From: Methylomicrobium sp.
GTDB lineage: Bacteria > Pseudomonadota > Gammaproteobacteria > Methylococcales > Methylomonadaceae
NCBI GenBank assembly: GCA_018333785.1
Contig: JAGXSU010000089.1
Span: 1 to 64,000 of the forward strand
Reading direction: 5' to 3'
Length of the DNA: 64,000 nucleotides
Shown: positions 1 through 8,230 of the stretch, piece by piece
How positions within the stretch are numbered: position 1 is the stretch's first letter
Layout of the letters: the number at the start of each line of letters is the position of its first letter
Notes under the pieces: generated by a model
What the model saw: only the letters and a program-made list of their open reading frames with translations
What the model was told of the DNA's origin: nothing
Databases searched by the model: none
Made by a program: the position numbers and the translations under genes

Positions 1-213
1 TTCTTGGCAACCCTCAACTTATTAGCTTTCCTCACTCATACGGTGCTTGAATGGCTCGACGAGGCTTACCGTGCCGTACGCAATGCCGCACCTTCCAGAC
101 GGACATTCTTCGAACAATTCCGAACCTTACTTCAATTTATGCCTTTTGATAATTGGCAGCATTTGATGCGGTTCATGCTCTATGGAGAAAATCAAATACC
201 TAGAAAAACGTAA
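1..213 (+). pseudogene. C-terminal fragment of a transposase (partial at window edge)
   Basis: The reading frame is open at the window's left edge and ends with TAA at 211-213, so only about 70 C-terminal residues are visible. The stretch FLTHTVLEWLDEAYR, followed by RRTFFEQFRTLLQFMPFDNWQHLMRFML, resembles the tail of DDE transposases common in gammaproteobacterial genomes; the insertion-sequence family cannot be fixed from this piece. The catalytic residues would lie outside the window, so whether the element is intact cannot be judged. No clear terminal inverted repeat was seen just downstream. Confidence 0.5.
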
Positions 214-383
214 GGTTTTAAAATGGGAATTGCTGCGCCAACCGCAACCTAAGGAGTATGATCTTAGTTTTGTTGCTTGTTTTTCCCCTCTATCGATACT
301 GAGCTATTTCTAAATCATAAGTTTTAAGCAATATTTAAATATGACCGCTTGAAGTCTATGTTCGCGATAATAGTTGGTGTCGC

Positions 384-402
384 CCCGGCACGGATTGCCG
401 GG
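384..402. repeat. REP-like hairpin
   Basis: A perfect inverted repeat CCCGGCA-CGGAT-TGCCGGG is followed by GATGACGGCG. The same kind of motif (a GCCGTCAT or ATGACGG end with a GC-rich hairpin) recurs near 4427-4524. This fits a dispersed extragenic repeat, not a terminator, because no T run follows. Confidence 0.5.
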
Positions 403-638
403 ATGACGGCGTCGATGTCCTTTCAAATGCTAACGCGAAAACAATCTTGTTTTTTCGCTTGTTTTTAATAGCATTCTCGCAAAGCGGTAATTATTTGCCG
501 CTGTCTAGGCAAATAATTGCTGTTCTATCTCATTTCCGCTTTTCAATAGTCCTCTGTTTTTAGATTCCGCATTTCGATCTTGATCTTCTACTTAGTTGGC
601 TTCGGGCGATAGCCGTAGCCGGTAGACCGCGTAAGCGA

Positions 639-686
639 ATCCAGGTCCAAAGGATGGATCAAAGCAGATCATCCATGGGACTGGAT
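639..686. repeat. Nested palindromic intergenic repeat
   Basis: ATCCAG at 639-644 pairs with CTGGAT at 681-686. Between them GGATGGATC faces GATCATCCAT around a short loop. The following bases (GCCCGCATCCCTGCGGC) are also typical of the dispersed genomic repeats of this kind of bacterium. It does not encode a protein. Confidence 0.4.
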
Positions 687-851
687 GCCCGCATCCCTGC
701 GGCTTGACGGCGATTTCTTGAATCTGACTATGTAGAATTAGAGAAAAGGATTTAATACAGCAGGTCAAAAAATTGACTGGGATATGTTTGATTTTCTGTG
801 TTTGATTTAAAAAAGTCTGTATCTAATTGAATTAAATAATTAAATATAATT

Positions 852-867
852 TGGCATGGCTAATGTA
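852..867 (+). promoter_or_regulatory. Possible sigma-54 promoter for flagellin gene
   Basis: TGGCATG, four bases, then ATGTA matches the -24 half of the sigma-54 consensus (TGGCAYR) fully and the -12 half (TTGCW) at three of five positions; the near-invariant GC of the -12 element is GT here. It lies about 110 bases before the flagellin start. No good sigma-28 site was found upstream of this gene. The call is weak. Confidence 0.25.
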
Positions 868-974
868 TATGTCTATGTGACTCAATTCTAAGCCGCATTC
901 GCGGTGTTGGGATGAAATTACAAATTAAATAGCGAAAGTTATTTGACATTGCGAATGCAAATGGGAGAAAGACC

Positions 975-2699
975 ATGCCACAAATTATCAACACCAATAT
1001 ACCCGCGTTGACAGCGCAACGGAATTTGAACAAGTCACAATCGGCTTTACAGACCAGTATGCAACGGTTGTCTTCCGGTTTGCGTATTAACAGTGCCAAG
1101 GATGATGCTGCCGGTCTTGCGATTTCGGATCGCTTTATAGCCCAAATCAATGGCTTAAACCAGGCTTCTCGAAATGCGAATGACGGAATTTCTTTGGCGC
1201 AAACCGCTGAAGGAGCATTAGATGAAGTATCAAACGGCCTGCAGCGAATGCGTACATTAGCGGTGCAGTCTGCCAATGACACCAACTCAGCCAGCGACCG
1301 TCAATCCATTCAGTTAGAAATTGATCAAATTGTCAGTGAAATAAACCGTATTGGTACTACCACTCAGTTCAATGGCAAAAGTCTACTGGACGGAAGCAAT
1401 AAGGTCTTCAATTTTCAGATTGGAGCAAATGCCGGTCAGCAATTAGCTGTCAATATGGGTGATATGAGAGCGAGTGCTTTAGGTCAGCAGCCGGGCGCGG
1501 TTCAAACGGTAGGAACAAGAGTTGCTTTGTCAGGTGACGTATCTGGCAATATTGGTGTCACCACCGCAAGTAGCACCGCCGCTTCTGGAAATGCGGTAAA
1601 GCTTGGTGATGTAAATCTGAGCGTTAGAGGTGGGGCTCAGTTAGTTGATATTGCCGAAACTCGTTATGGAGGCAGCATTGTTCAGTTTGCGAGTGGCGAT
1701 CTTGTCGATAGCAATAATTTAAATTATGGAACAGGAGTCGCCAAAGATATTGCTTCCCGAATTAATTCTATTCGGGAAATGGAGCAGGTTGATGCAGCTG
1801 GAAAGATTGTATTAGAGGGTGTTTATGCGACCGCACGTACCGAATTTTCAATTGGTGACGCTACTTCTGGAGATGTCAGTACTAGTGTTGCTGGAACCAG
1901 TGGTATGCCTTCTGTTGAATTCTCATATGTCGGGGTCGGCAGAATTGATCATGATGGTTTAAAAATCAATGGTGTAAGTATTGGGCCTGTTGATATTAAG
2001 GTTAAGGATTCAGACGGTTCTTTGGTTAATGCCATTAATGCTAAAACTAATGCTACTGGTGTGGTTGCCAGTATTGATAAGGATGGAAGACTCAATCTGG
2101 TCGCTGAAGATGGAAGAGATATCATTTTACAGACCAAAAGTAAAACTGAAGCAAACTTGCTATTTAATGGCGGTGGAGGAGCAGTTAATGGTATTGGGGG
2201 TAATGAAGGATATGACTTCAGGGAGCCAATTGATTTGAGGGTTTCGGGCCAGGTAACAATTTCGGCCTCGGATACAATATCAGCGAGTGGTGCATCAACA
2301 ACAACAATGGCCTCAATCGGTTTAGATCCGGCTTCCTCTGTATCAACAGGGCGAGGAATCCAACAAAATGTCCAGGCCATCGGCACTATAGCTAATGCAG
2401 ACGTCACTACAGTTCAGGGTGCAAACCAATTGATGAAATCGGTAGACAGTGCGATTAATCAGGTTGACAGTTTAAGAGCGGTGTTAGGTGCTGCGCAGAA
2501 TCGATTCGAAATGACGATTAGAAACCTTGATAACGTCGCAGAAAACCTGGCTGCTGCGAATTCTCGAATACGTGATGCCGACTTTGCCAAAGAAACGACG
2601 GAAATGACTCGAAATCAGATCTTGCAACAAGCCGGTACCGCGATGTTGAGTCAGGCTAATGCGCAAACCCAAAATGTTATGAGTTTACTTCAAGGTTAA
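975..2699 (+). CDS. fliC: Flagellin
   Basis: This gene encodes the filament subunit exported by the flagellar type III system and polymerised outside the cell. The 574-residue product has the conserved flagellin N-terminal D0/D1 region (about residues 1-165, starting [17 protein letters not shown]) and C-terminal D1/D0 region (about 490-574, ending [13 protein letters not shown]). The centre is a long variable, Ser/Thr/Gly-rich domain with a flagellin IN-type motif near residues 341-395 ([29 protein letters not shown]). The length is above the roughly 490-500 of enterobacterial flagellin, all from the surface domain. A GGGAGAAAG ribosome site precedes the ATG and a strong terminator follows. 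The next genes are fliS and a fliT-like gene; the capping protein gene fliD, usually next to flagellin, is absent here. Confidence 0.97.
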   Translation: MPQIINTNIPALTAQRNLNKSQSALQTSMQRLSSGLRINSAKDDAAGLAISDRFIAQINGLNQASRNANDGISLAQTAEGALDEVSNGLQRMRTLAVQSANDTNSASDRQSIQLEIDQIVSEINRIGTTTQFNGKSLLDGSNKVFNFQIGANAGQQLAVNMGDMRASALGQQPGAVQTVGTRVALSGDVSGNIGVTTASSTAASGNAVKLGDVNLSVRGGAQLVDIAETRYGGSIVQFASGDLVDSNNLNYGTGVAKDIASRINSIREMEQVDAAGKIVLEGVYATARTEFSIGDATSGDVSTSVAGTSGMPSVEFSYVGVGRIDHDGLKINGVSIGPVDIKVKDSDGSLVNAINAKTNATGVVASIDKDGRLNLVAEDGRDIILQTKSKTEANLLFNGGGGAVNGIGGNEGYDFREPIDLRVSGQVTISASDTISASGASTTTMASIGLDPASSVSTGRGIQQNVQAIGTIANADVTTVQGANQLMKSVDSAINQVDSLRAVLGAAQNRFEMTIRNLDNVAENLAAANSRIRDADFAKETTEMTRNQILQQAGTAMLSQANAQTQNVMSLLQG

Positions 2700-2716
2700 G
2701 CGGTCTTATACTCTCC

Positions 2717-2746
2717 AAAAAAAGCCGATTTATTTCGGCTTTTTTT
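2717..2746 (+). terminator. Rho-independent terminator after fliC
   Basis: A 12-bp perfect stem (left arm 2717-2728, right arm 2735-2746) has GCCGA/TCGGC at its core, a 6-base loop and a run of seven T. It ends the flagellin transcript and separates it from fliS. Confidence 0.92.
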
Positions 2747-2756
2747 ATTTGGACTA

Positions 2757-2783
2757 TTCAAGAAATGAAAGGGCTGCCGATAA
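2757..2783 (+). promoter_or_regulatory. Sigma-28 (FliA) promoter for fliS-fliT
   Basis: GCCGATAA at 2776-2783 is a perfect match to the sigma-28 -10 element. TTCAAGAA or TCAAGAAA, 10-11 bases upstream, partly matches the -35 element TAAAGTTT. It lies between the fliC terminator and the fliS start at 2820, so fliS and the following gene appear to have their own late flagellar promoter. Confidence 0.6.
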
Positions 2784-2819
2784 TTAAGGCATCGAAAAGT
2801 TACTTGAAGGAAGATCGAC

Positions 2820-3203
2820 ATGAATATGGGTTCCAGAAAATACGCAGTTAATAGTTATAAGTCCGGAATGGCTTCTGAAATTGATGGCGCCAGTCCGCAC
2901 CGGTTAATTCAAATGCTTTATGAGGGCGGATTGCAGAAAATTGCCGTCGCCAAAGGGGCCATTCAACGCAATGAAATTGCGACCAAAGGTGAAAGTATCA
3001 GTCGTGCCATAGCTATTCTGGGTGGATTACGTTCGAGTTTGGATTTGAGTCAGGGTGATATTGCCGTCAATCTCGATAATCTCTATGAATACATGGAGCG
3101 CCGTTTGCTTGAGGCAAATATCAAAAATGACGAAGAGATTCTTGATGAAGTGAGTAGCTTGCTGAGGGATGTAAAGTCTGCCTGGGATGCCATCAGTGTT
3201 TAG
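2820..3203 (+). CDS. fliS: Flagellar export chaperone FliS
   Basis: FliS binds the disordered C-terminal D0 segment of flagellin in the cytoplasm, prevents premature polymerisation and delivers it to the FlhA export gate. The 127-residue product has the family's usual length and its helical bundle pattern, with the N-terminal AVNSYKSG and SPHRLIQMLYEG motifs near residues 9-36 and ISRAIAILGGLRSSLD in the middle. The start ATG at 2820 is preceded by GAAGGAAGA. An ATG two codons later (MGSRKY) is an alternative. A sigma-28-like promoter lies just upstream, and a fliT-like gene follows after 24 bases. Confidence 0.95.
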   Translation: MNMGSRKYAVNSYKSGMASEIDGASPHRLIQMLYEGGLQKIAVAKGAIQRNEIATKGESISRAIAILGGLRSSLDLSQGDIAVNLDNLYEYMERRLLEANIKNDEEILDEVSSLLRDVKSAWDAISV

Positions 3204-3227
3204 CTTGTTATTTCCTGTTGGGTAGGT

Positions 3228-3530
3228 ATGAGTCCATTTACCTTAGAGCATGCACTTGATTTGACGGAGCAAATGCTGATGCTTGCTTTGCAGCAGGAGT
3301 GGGGGCAGTTAAACCAACTCGAAACGTTACAGCGCGAAACGATTCAATCGGTCTTCAATCAGGAGTTCGTCCCGACTCAAAATGATCAGTCGCTCATTAT
3401 CAAAATTAATTCGCTGTTGGATCAAGTGATTGCTTTGAGCGAGGATCAGATGCATTCTCTCAATGATCAAATGACACAGATGAAAAAGGGGCGCGCCGCG
3501 GCTAAAGCCTATGGGCAAGGCGAGCCTTAG
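3228..3530 (+). CDS. FliT-like flagellar chaperone
   Basis: This 100-residue, mostly helical protein sits directly after fliS, the usual place of fliT. It has the size and heptad-rich character of FliT, the export chaperone for the filament cap FliD, with LTEQMLMLALQQEWGQLNQLE near the N-terminus and a charged, Gly/Ala-rich tail. Sequence identity to FliT is low across the family, so the assignment rests on position, size and the N-terminal helix. FliT's partner FliD is not encoded here. Its stop overlaps the 3' end of the convergent ypjD-like gene by four bases. Confidence 0.65.
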   Translation: MSPFTLEHALDLTEQMLMLALQQEWGQLNQLETLQRETIQSVFNQEFVPTQNDQSLIIKINSLLDQVIALSEDQMHSLNDQMTQMKKGRAAAKAYGQGEP

Positions 3531-4372
3531 TGTTTTTTGAGTATCAGTTCCAATACCAGTTTGCTGCCGAAATAAGCTAGCAGCAGCAGAATAAATCCTA
3601 TCAAAGTCCATTGAATGGCGGTGTTTCCCCGCCAGCCATAACGTGAACGTCCAATCAAAAGGCACGAAAAAATGATCCAGGCAAGGATAGAGAGTACGGT
3701 CTTATGGACCAAGTGCTGTGCAAACAAATCTTCAATAAAAATAAATCCGGTCAGAAGCGACGCGGATAAAAACAAAAGTCCGTAACCAATCATTTGAAAT
3801 AGTAATGACTCCATTGCTTGCAATGGCGGTAATGACCTTATCAGTTTTCTGGGATGGTGACTGCGTAACTGTTGATCTTGAATGGCCAACAGCGCGGCCT
3901 GAAGCGCGGCAATGTTGAGCAGGCTGAACGCCATGATGGATGTAAGTATGTGCGTAGACATTTGCCAGCTATATGACACTGCCGTGAATGATGCCTCGGG
4001 CATCACTATTTCAAGTCCAAGCATCAAGGATGCCAGTGGGAATATAACAATACCCAGTTTTTCCACGGGTTTGTCCAATACCGCAATCAGTAAAAGTATG
4101 GCGATTGACAGTGAAATTAATGAGGCCGTACTAAAGAAGCTGAAATTAAACCCTTGATGTTTATCCGTGACTAAAGCGATGTTGATCGCATGGAGTGAGA
4201 CAGCTATCCAGGCAATGATTAAAAAGGGACGCCGGATTTTTGCTTTGAACAAGTCTTTTAGTAAAAGAAATGTGGCGGATAGATAACCCAGGATGGATAA
4301 AATACCGGTTAATAGGGCGGCCATAAGTGTGCTTTGTGTCAGGTTGTCAATGTTGTTGTTCTGTAAAGCCAA
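3527..4372 (-). CDS. ypjD: YpjD/CcsA-family inner membrane protein
   Basis: The 281-residue protein has about eight hydrophobic segments and belongs to the cytochrome c assembly (CcsA/HemX-like) family. A long hydrophobic stretch near the N-terminus (ILSILGYLSATFLLL) and the segment SWQMSTHILTSIMAFSLLNIAALQAALLA are typical. Homologues named YpjD lie next to ffh in many gammaproteobacteria, divergently as here. The heme-handling role of CcsA has not been shown for YpjD proteins, so molecular function stays open. The start codon at 4372 reads MALQNNNIDNLTQ. Confidence 0.85.
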   Translation of the reverse strand: MALQNNNIDNLTQSTLMAALLTGILSILGYLSATFLLLKDLFKAKIRRPFLIIAWIAVSLHAINIALVTDKHQGFNFSFFSTASLISLSIAILLLIAVLDKPVEKLGIVIFPLASLMLGLEIVMPEASFTAVSYSWQMSTHILTSIMAFSLLNIAALQAALLAIQDQQLRSHHPRKLIRSLPPLQAMESLLFQMIGYGLLFLSASLLTGFIFIEDLFAQHLVHKTVLSILAWIIFSCLLIGRSRYGWRGNTAIQWTLIGFILLLLAYFGSKLVLELILKKH

Positions 4373-4762
4373 GGAATAAGCATAATGTAAATCCTGATTA
4401 GCAAGCTGTTTAAGCTAATCCATAAGCCCGTCATGCCCGTCTGGAAACGGGCATCCAGTGCCCTGGAGGGTAAGCCTAGCTATTCATGTTGCCTGGATTT
4501 CGCCAATCCCAGCCGAAATGACGGCATTACTCAACTTTAACACTCAGGCCTTAATTCAGACAGAGCCCATTTTATGTCTTAACCCAATCAGTTTGTACTA
4601 CAGGATTTTGCGGTCACTTATTTTGCTTAATTACCCAGGACTTGCAATGATTAAACAAATCAAAAGTAGTATTCGTTACGTTATGTTAATATATCGAGCT
4701 GAATAGTCCTAGCGCATTTACGTATAGGCATATGACTCATTTCTGAAGGTGTAGACGCAGCC
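4373..4762. other. Intergenic region between divergent ypjD and ffh
   Basis: These 390 bases hold the promoters of both flanking genes and a palindromic repeat at 4427-4524. The AT-rich segment 4660-4710 is a likely place for the ffh promoter, but no clear -35/-10 pair was fixed. No gene is credible; the one open frame here runs through the repeat. Confidence 0.5.
4427..4524. repeat. Palindromic REP-like repeat with ATGACGG ends
   Basis: The outer arms CCCGTCAT (4427-4434) and ATGACGG (4518-4524) are inverted. Nested arms ATCCAG (4453-4458) and CTGGAT (4493-4498) lie inside, and a small hairpin CCCGT-CTGGAA-ACGGG sits in the left half. This ordering is that of a dispersed extragenic palindromic element found in many gammaproteobacterial genomes. 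Confidence 0.55.
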
Positions 4763-6118
4763 ATGTTTGATAATTTAACCGATCGATTAAGTAGTACGCT
4801 AAAAAAAGTCAAAGGTCAGGGAAAGCTGACTGAGAGCAATATAAAAGAGACGTTGCGCGAAGTTCGCATGGCGCTTTTAGAGGCCGATGTTGCTTTGCCG
4901 GTAGTAACCGATTTTATCGAACGGGTTAAAGAGGGCGCTCTAGGCCAGCAGGTTCAAACCAGTTTAACGCCAGGCCAGGCTTTGATTAAGCTGGTTCAAG
5001 CGGAACTCGTCAAGGTGATGGGTGAGGCTAATGAAGAGCTTAATCTGAAAATGACCCCTCCCGCTATCATACTGATGGCCGGATTACAGGGTGCGGGTAA
5101 GACGACAACGGTTGCCAAGTTAGGCCGCTGGCTGCAGTTGAACAAAAAGAAAAAAGTCGGGGTTGTCAGTGCTGACGTTTACCGTCCAGCGGCGATCAAG
5201 CAATTGGAAACATTGGCTAATGATCTGGATTTGACGTTTTTTGAGAGCGATATTTCTCAAAATCCGGTAGATATTGCCCGCAATGCAATTGAGGCGGCCA
5301 AGAAGAAATTTCTGGATGTGGTCATAGTCGATACCGCAGGTCGTCTTCACGTCGATGACGAAATGATGGCTGAAATCAAGGCCTTGCATGCGGCGATCAA
5401 TCCTATCGAAACCTTGTTTGTTGTCGATAGTATGACCGGCCAGGATGCTGCAAATACGGCCAAAGCGTTTAATGATGCTCTACCGCTTACCGGTGTGATC
5501 TTGACCAAGGCTGATGGTGATGCCAGAGGCGGTGCTGCATTATCAATCCGGCATATCACAGGTAAACCCATCAAGTTTATCGGGGTGGGTGAGAAAACCG
5601 ATGCGCTTGAGCCTTTTTACCCTGATCGCTTGGCCTCGCGTATATTGGGGATGGGCGACATCCTGGGCTTGATTGAAGAAATTGAGCAAAAGGTTGATAA
5701 AGCCAATGCCGAGAAGCTCGCCAAAAAACTGCAAAAAGGTAAAAGTTTTGATCTGGAAGATTTGCGCGAGCAGTTAGTGCAAATGCAAAAAATGGGTGGC
5801 GTAGGATCCATGCTGGAAAAATTGCCGGGAATGAGCGATATTCCGAAAGAAATGAAAGAAAAAGTTAAGGATAAAGACATAGCAAGGCAAGTCGCCGTTA
5901 TTAATTCAATGACAATGAAAGAGCGGCGCTACCCTGATTTAATCAAGGGTAACCGCAAAAAGCGAATTGCAGACGGATGCGGGCAAGAGTTGCAGGACGT
6001 CAATCGTATTCTCAAGCAGCATAAAATGATGGAAAAAATGATGAAACGATTCAAAAAGGGCAATATGGCCAATATGGTTCGTGGATTGAAATCCAATATG
6101 CGCGGTATGAAAATGTAG
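4763..6118 (+). CDS. ffh: Signal recognition particle protein Ffh
   Basis: Ffh is the GTPase subunit of the bacterial SRP. With 4.5S RNA it binds signal anchors of nascent membrane proteins and docks with FtsY at the membrane. The 451-residue product has the N domain (1-85), the G domain with P-loop GLQGAGKTTT at 107-116, DTAGR and TKADGDARGG, and a Met-rich M domain near residues 330-451 with NSMTMKERRYPDLI and the RNA-binding helix region RKKRIADGCGQ. It opens the conserved ffh-rpsP-rimM-trmD-rplS order, although 155 bases and a separate promoter lie before rpsP. Confidence 0.98.
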   Translation: MFDNLTDRLSSTLKKVKGQGKLTESNIKETLREVRMALLEADVALPVVTDFIERVKEGALGQQVQTSLTPGQALIKLVQAELVKVMGEANEELNLKMTPPAIILMAGLQGAGKTTTVAKLGRWLQLNKKKKVGVVSADVYRPAAIKQLETLANDLDLTFFESDISQNPVDIARNAIEAAKKKFLDVVIVDTAGRLHVDDEMMAEIKALHAAINPIETLFVVDSMTGQDAANTAKAFNDALPLTGVILTKADGDARGGAALSIRHITGKPIKFIGVGEKTDALEPFYPDRLASRILGMGDILGLIEEIEQKVDKANAEKLAKKLQKGKSFDLEDLREQLVQMQKMGGVGSMLEKLPGMSDIPKEMKEKVKDKDIARQVAVINSMTMKERRYPDLIKGNRKKRIADGCGQELQDVNRILKQHKMMEKMMKRFKKGNMANMVRGLKSNMRGMKM

Positions 6119-6205
6119 GTGATACATCAAGCGTTCGCAATGAGTGAGCGTTTGAGCAAGATAGAGTAATATTCCGTACCAAAAGCCTGTTTAGAAATTT
6201 AGCCC

Positions 6206-6233
6206 TTCACATATTTCTAAAAATGCGTAAAAT
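6206..6233 (+). promoter_or_regulatory. Sigma-70 promoter of the rpsP operon
   Basis: TTCACA (6206-6211), a 16-base spacer and TAAAAT (6228-6233) lie 40 bases before rpsP. The match to TTGACA/TATAAT is good, and the position suits a ribosomal-protein operon promoter independent of ffh. Confidence 0.55.
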
Positions 6234-6273
6234 AGTGCGATTAATTTTTTGAATAATGTTTCGAGGAAACTAG

Positions 6274-6525
6274 ATGGTAACCATTCGTCTTTCAAGAGGT
6301 GGCGCTAAAAATCGCCCTTTCTATCAAGTTGTAGTGACTGACAGTAGAAGTAGCCGTGATGGACGCTACATCGAACGTGTAGGCTTTTTTAATCCTATCG
6401 CTCGCGGTAATGAGCAAAAATTACAGTTGGATGTTGAGCGTATTGCATTTTGGCAAGCAAGAGGCGCACAGCCTTCTGAGCGCGTTGCCAGCTTGATAAA
6501 AAACGCAAAAAAAGCAGCAGCTTAA
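6274..6525 (+). CDS. rpsP: 30S ribosomal protein S16
   Basis: S16 is a primary binder of the 5' domain of 16S rRNA and is needed for 30S assembly. The 83-residue protein has the family start [25 protein letters not shown] and the block [11 protein letters not shown], and the usual length. A GAGGAA ribosome site precedes the ATG. rimM follows only three bases after the stop, so the two are cotranscribed. Confidence 0.98.
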   Translation: MVTIRLSRGGAKNRPFYQVVVTDSRSSRDGRYIERVGFFNPIARGNEQKLQLDVERIAFWQARGAQPSERVASLIKNAKKAAA

Positions 6526-6528
6526 AAT

Positions 6529-7035
6529 TTGTCTAAGTCTTATTCAATCGATGTCGGTGAAATATCCGGCGTTTTTGGTTTAAAAGGCTGGGTAAAGATA
6601 TTCTCGTTTACGAACCCGCGTGAAAATATTCTGACCTATTCTCCTTTGGCTTTAACTAAGGGTGGTGACAGTCGATCCGTAGAGTTTGTAGAAGGGCAAA
6701 GGCAAGGAAAAACAGTTGTCGCTCATATCAAAGGCGTCAATACCAGAGAAGATGCTGAAGCGCTTTTGGGTTCGAAAATCTCTGTTGATCGTAGTCAACT
6801 GCCTGAACCGGACGAAAATGAGTATTACTGGACCGATCTTGTTGGTTTGAAAGTGCTCACTACTGAAGGTTTAGATTTAGGTTTGGTTGATCATTTGCTG
6901 GAAACCGGGGCAAACGACGTGCTGGTTGTTATCGGAGACAGAGAACGGTTAATCCCGTTTGTCATGAATGATTATGTCATCAAAGTCAATTTTGAAGACG
7001 GTCAGATTATAGTAAATTGGGATCCGGATTTTTAG
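6529..7035 (+). CDS. rimM: Ribosome maturation factor RimM
   Basis: RimM binds S19 and helps mature the head of the 30S subunit. The 168-residue protein has the N-terminal RimM domain ([21 protein letters not shown] near residues 11-31) and a C-terminal PRC-barrel domain (from about residue 95: [11 protein letters not shown], ending IIVNWDPDF). The start is a TTG at 6529, three bases after rpsP; no ATG is available before the conserved core, so TTG initiation with translational coupling to rpsP is likely. Length is normal for the family. Confidence 0.95.
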   Translation: MSKSYSIDVGEISGVFGLKGWVKIFSFTNPRENILTYSPLALTKGGDSRSVEFVEGQRQGKTVVAHIKGVNTREDAEALLGSKISVDRSQLPEPDENEYYWTDLVGLKVLTTEGLDLGLVDHLLETGANDVLVVIGDRERLIPFVMNDYVIKVNFEDGQIIVNWDPDF

Positions 7036-7043
7036 CTTTAGAC

Positions 7044-7805
7044 ATGCGATTTGACATCATAACGTTGTTCCCCGAGATGGTTATCGGTGCTTCAGGTTAT
7101 GGTGTGACTGGCAAAGCCATTCAGAGCGGACTGGTAAGTTTAAAAGCCTGGAATCCAAGAGAATTTACTTTAGACAAGTATCGGACGGTAGACGATAGGC
7201 CTTATGGCGGTGGACCGGGGATGGTTATGAAATACCAACCTTTGTTCGATACGGTCAACGCTATAAAAGCCGAACAGAAAAATAAAAAACTCAAAGTGGT
7301 CTACTTAAGCCCGCAGGGACGACCGATCAGTCAGAGTTTGTTAACGCAAGCGGTGGAATTGGATCAATTGATCCTGATTGCCGGCCGCTACGAAGGGATT
7401 GATGAACGCTTTGTTCAACATGTTTGTGACGAAGAGTGGTCTTTAGGTGATTATGTGATCAGCGGCGGCGAACTGGCTGCGCTGATTGTGGTGGATGGTA
7501 TTACACGTTTGTTGCCGGGTGTTTTGGGGGATGAAGAGTCTGCAAAGCAAGACTCGCACATGGACGGGTTGCTTGATTTTCCTCATTACACGCGACCTGA
7601 GAAAATTGATGAGGATAGCGTACCGGCGGTTTTATTGAGTGGCAATCATGCGGATATCGAGCGGTGGCGCACCAAGCAGGCATTGGGGCGAACTTGGCTT
7701 AAGCGTCCGGATTTGTTGAAAAACAAGCCATTAGATGAAATGCAGCGCAAACTGCTGGAAGAATTTATTGTGGAATTGAATAATTTAAGGTGTGGTAATG
7801 AGTAA
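7044..7805 (+). CDS. trmD: tRNA (guanine-37-N1)-methyltransferase TrmD
   Basis: TrmD methylates G37 next to the anticodon of tRNAs reading CNN codons and prevents +1 frameshifting. The protein (253 residues from the ATG at 7044, [13 protein letters not shown]) has the SPOUT trefoil-knot signatures [19 protein letters not shown] and [14 protein letters not shown]. An upstream in-frame TTG at 7017 would overlap rimM and adds nine non-conserved residues, so 7044 is preferred, eight bases after rimM. The 3' end overlaps rplS by eight bases. Confidence 0.97.
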   Translation: MRFDIITLFPEMVIGASGYGVTGKAIQSGLVSLKAWNPREFTLDKYRTVDDRPYGGGPGMVMKYQPLFDTVNAIKAEQKNKKLKVVYLSPQGRPISQSLLTQAVELDQLILIAGRYEGIDERFVQHVCDEEWSLGDYVISGGELAALIVVDGITRLLPGVLGDEESAKQDSHMDGLLDFPHYTRPEKIDEDSVPAVLLSGNHADIERWRTKQALGRTWLKRPDLLKNKPLDEMQRKLLEEFIVELNNLRCGNE

Positions 7806-8142
7806 TATTATAGATGTTTTGGAAGCGGAACAGCTGAGAAAGGACATACCCGTGTTCGGCGCTGGTGATACCGTTGTTGTACAAGTTAAAGTAAAAGAAG
7901 GCGAGCGGGAAAGAATACAGGCTTTCGAAGGTATCGTAATTGCTAAACGCAATCGCGGTCTCAATTCATCGTTTACCGTCAGAAAAATATCACACGGTGA
8001 AGGTGTTGAACGGGTTTTTCAAACCCACAGTCATTTGATCAGCGAAGTGCAGGTTAAAAGACGCGGTGCTGTCCGCCGTGCTAAGTTGTACTATTTGCGT
8101 GACTTGACAGGTAAAGCGGCTAGAATCAAAGAAAAAATTTGA
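7798..8142 (+). CDS. rplS: 50S ribosomal protein L19
   Basis: L19 lies at the 30S-50S interface. From the ATG at 7798 the product has 114 residues ([20 protein letters not shown]), with the typical FRAGDTV-like [16 protein letters not shown] and [15 protein letters not shown] blocks. A GTG at 7792 would add two residues, but TAAGG at 7786-7790 is best spaced for 7798. The gene overlaps the trmD stop by eight bases and ends the operon at a strong terminator. Confidence 0.97.
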   Translation: MSNIIDVLEAEQLRKDIPVFGAGDTVVVQVKVKEGERERIQAFEGIVIAKRNRGLNSSFTVRKISHGEGVERVFQTHSHLISEVQVKRRGAVRRAKLYYLRDLTGKAARIKEKI

Positions 8143-8160
8143 TTCGGCATCGAAACACCG

Positions 8161-8188
8161 AAAAAAGGCAGCCTAGGCTGCCTTTTTT
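8161..8188 (+). terminator. Rho-independent terminator of rpsP-rimM-trmD-rplS
   Basis: A perfect 28-base palindrome has GGCAGC/GCTGCC in the stem, flanked by six A and six T, so it can act in both orientations. It follows the rplS stop by 18 bases. Confidence 0.93.
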
Positions 8189-8230
8189 GTTGGCGACAAA
8201 TCATTAATTCCTTACTTACTCTTAACTGTC

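Larger units (their letters stand above)
214..974. other. Long intergenic region upstream of flagellin with dispersed repeats
   Basis: No credible gene is seen in these 760 bases. The region holds a perfect 7-bp hairpin at 384-402 (CCCGGCA/TGCCGGG) in a GGATGACGGCG context, and a nested palindrome around 639-686 (ATCCAG/CTGGAT arms with an inner GATC/ATCCAT pairing). Both look like the dispersed REP-like repeats common between genes in related bacteria. The last 120 bases should contain the flagellin promoter and leader. The ribosome binding site GGGAGAAAG sits just before the ATG at 975. Confidence 0.6.

Noticed and set aside
860-1285. 141-codon minus-strand frame
   Set aside because: It is the antisense shadow of the strongly conserved flagellin N-terminus.
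4458-4706. 82-codon frame before ffh
   Set aside because: It begins inside the palindromic repeat and shows no conserved composition or ribosome site.
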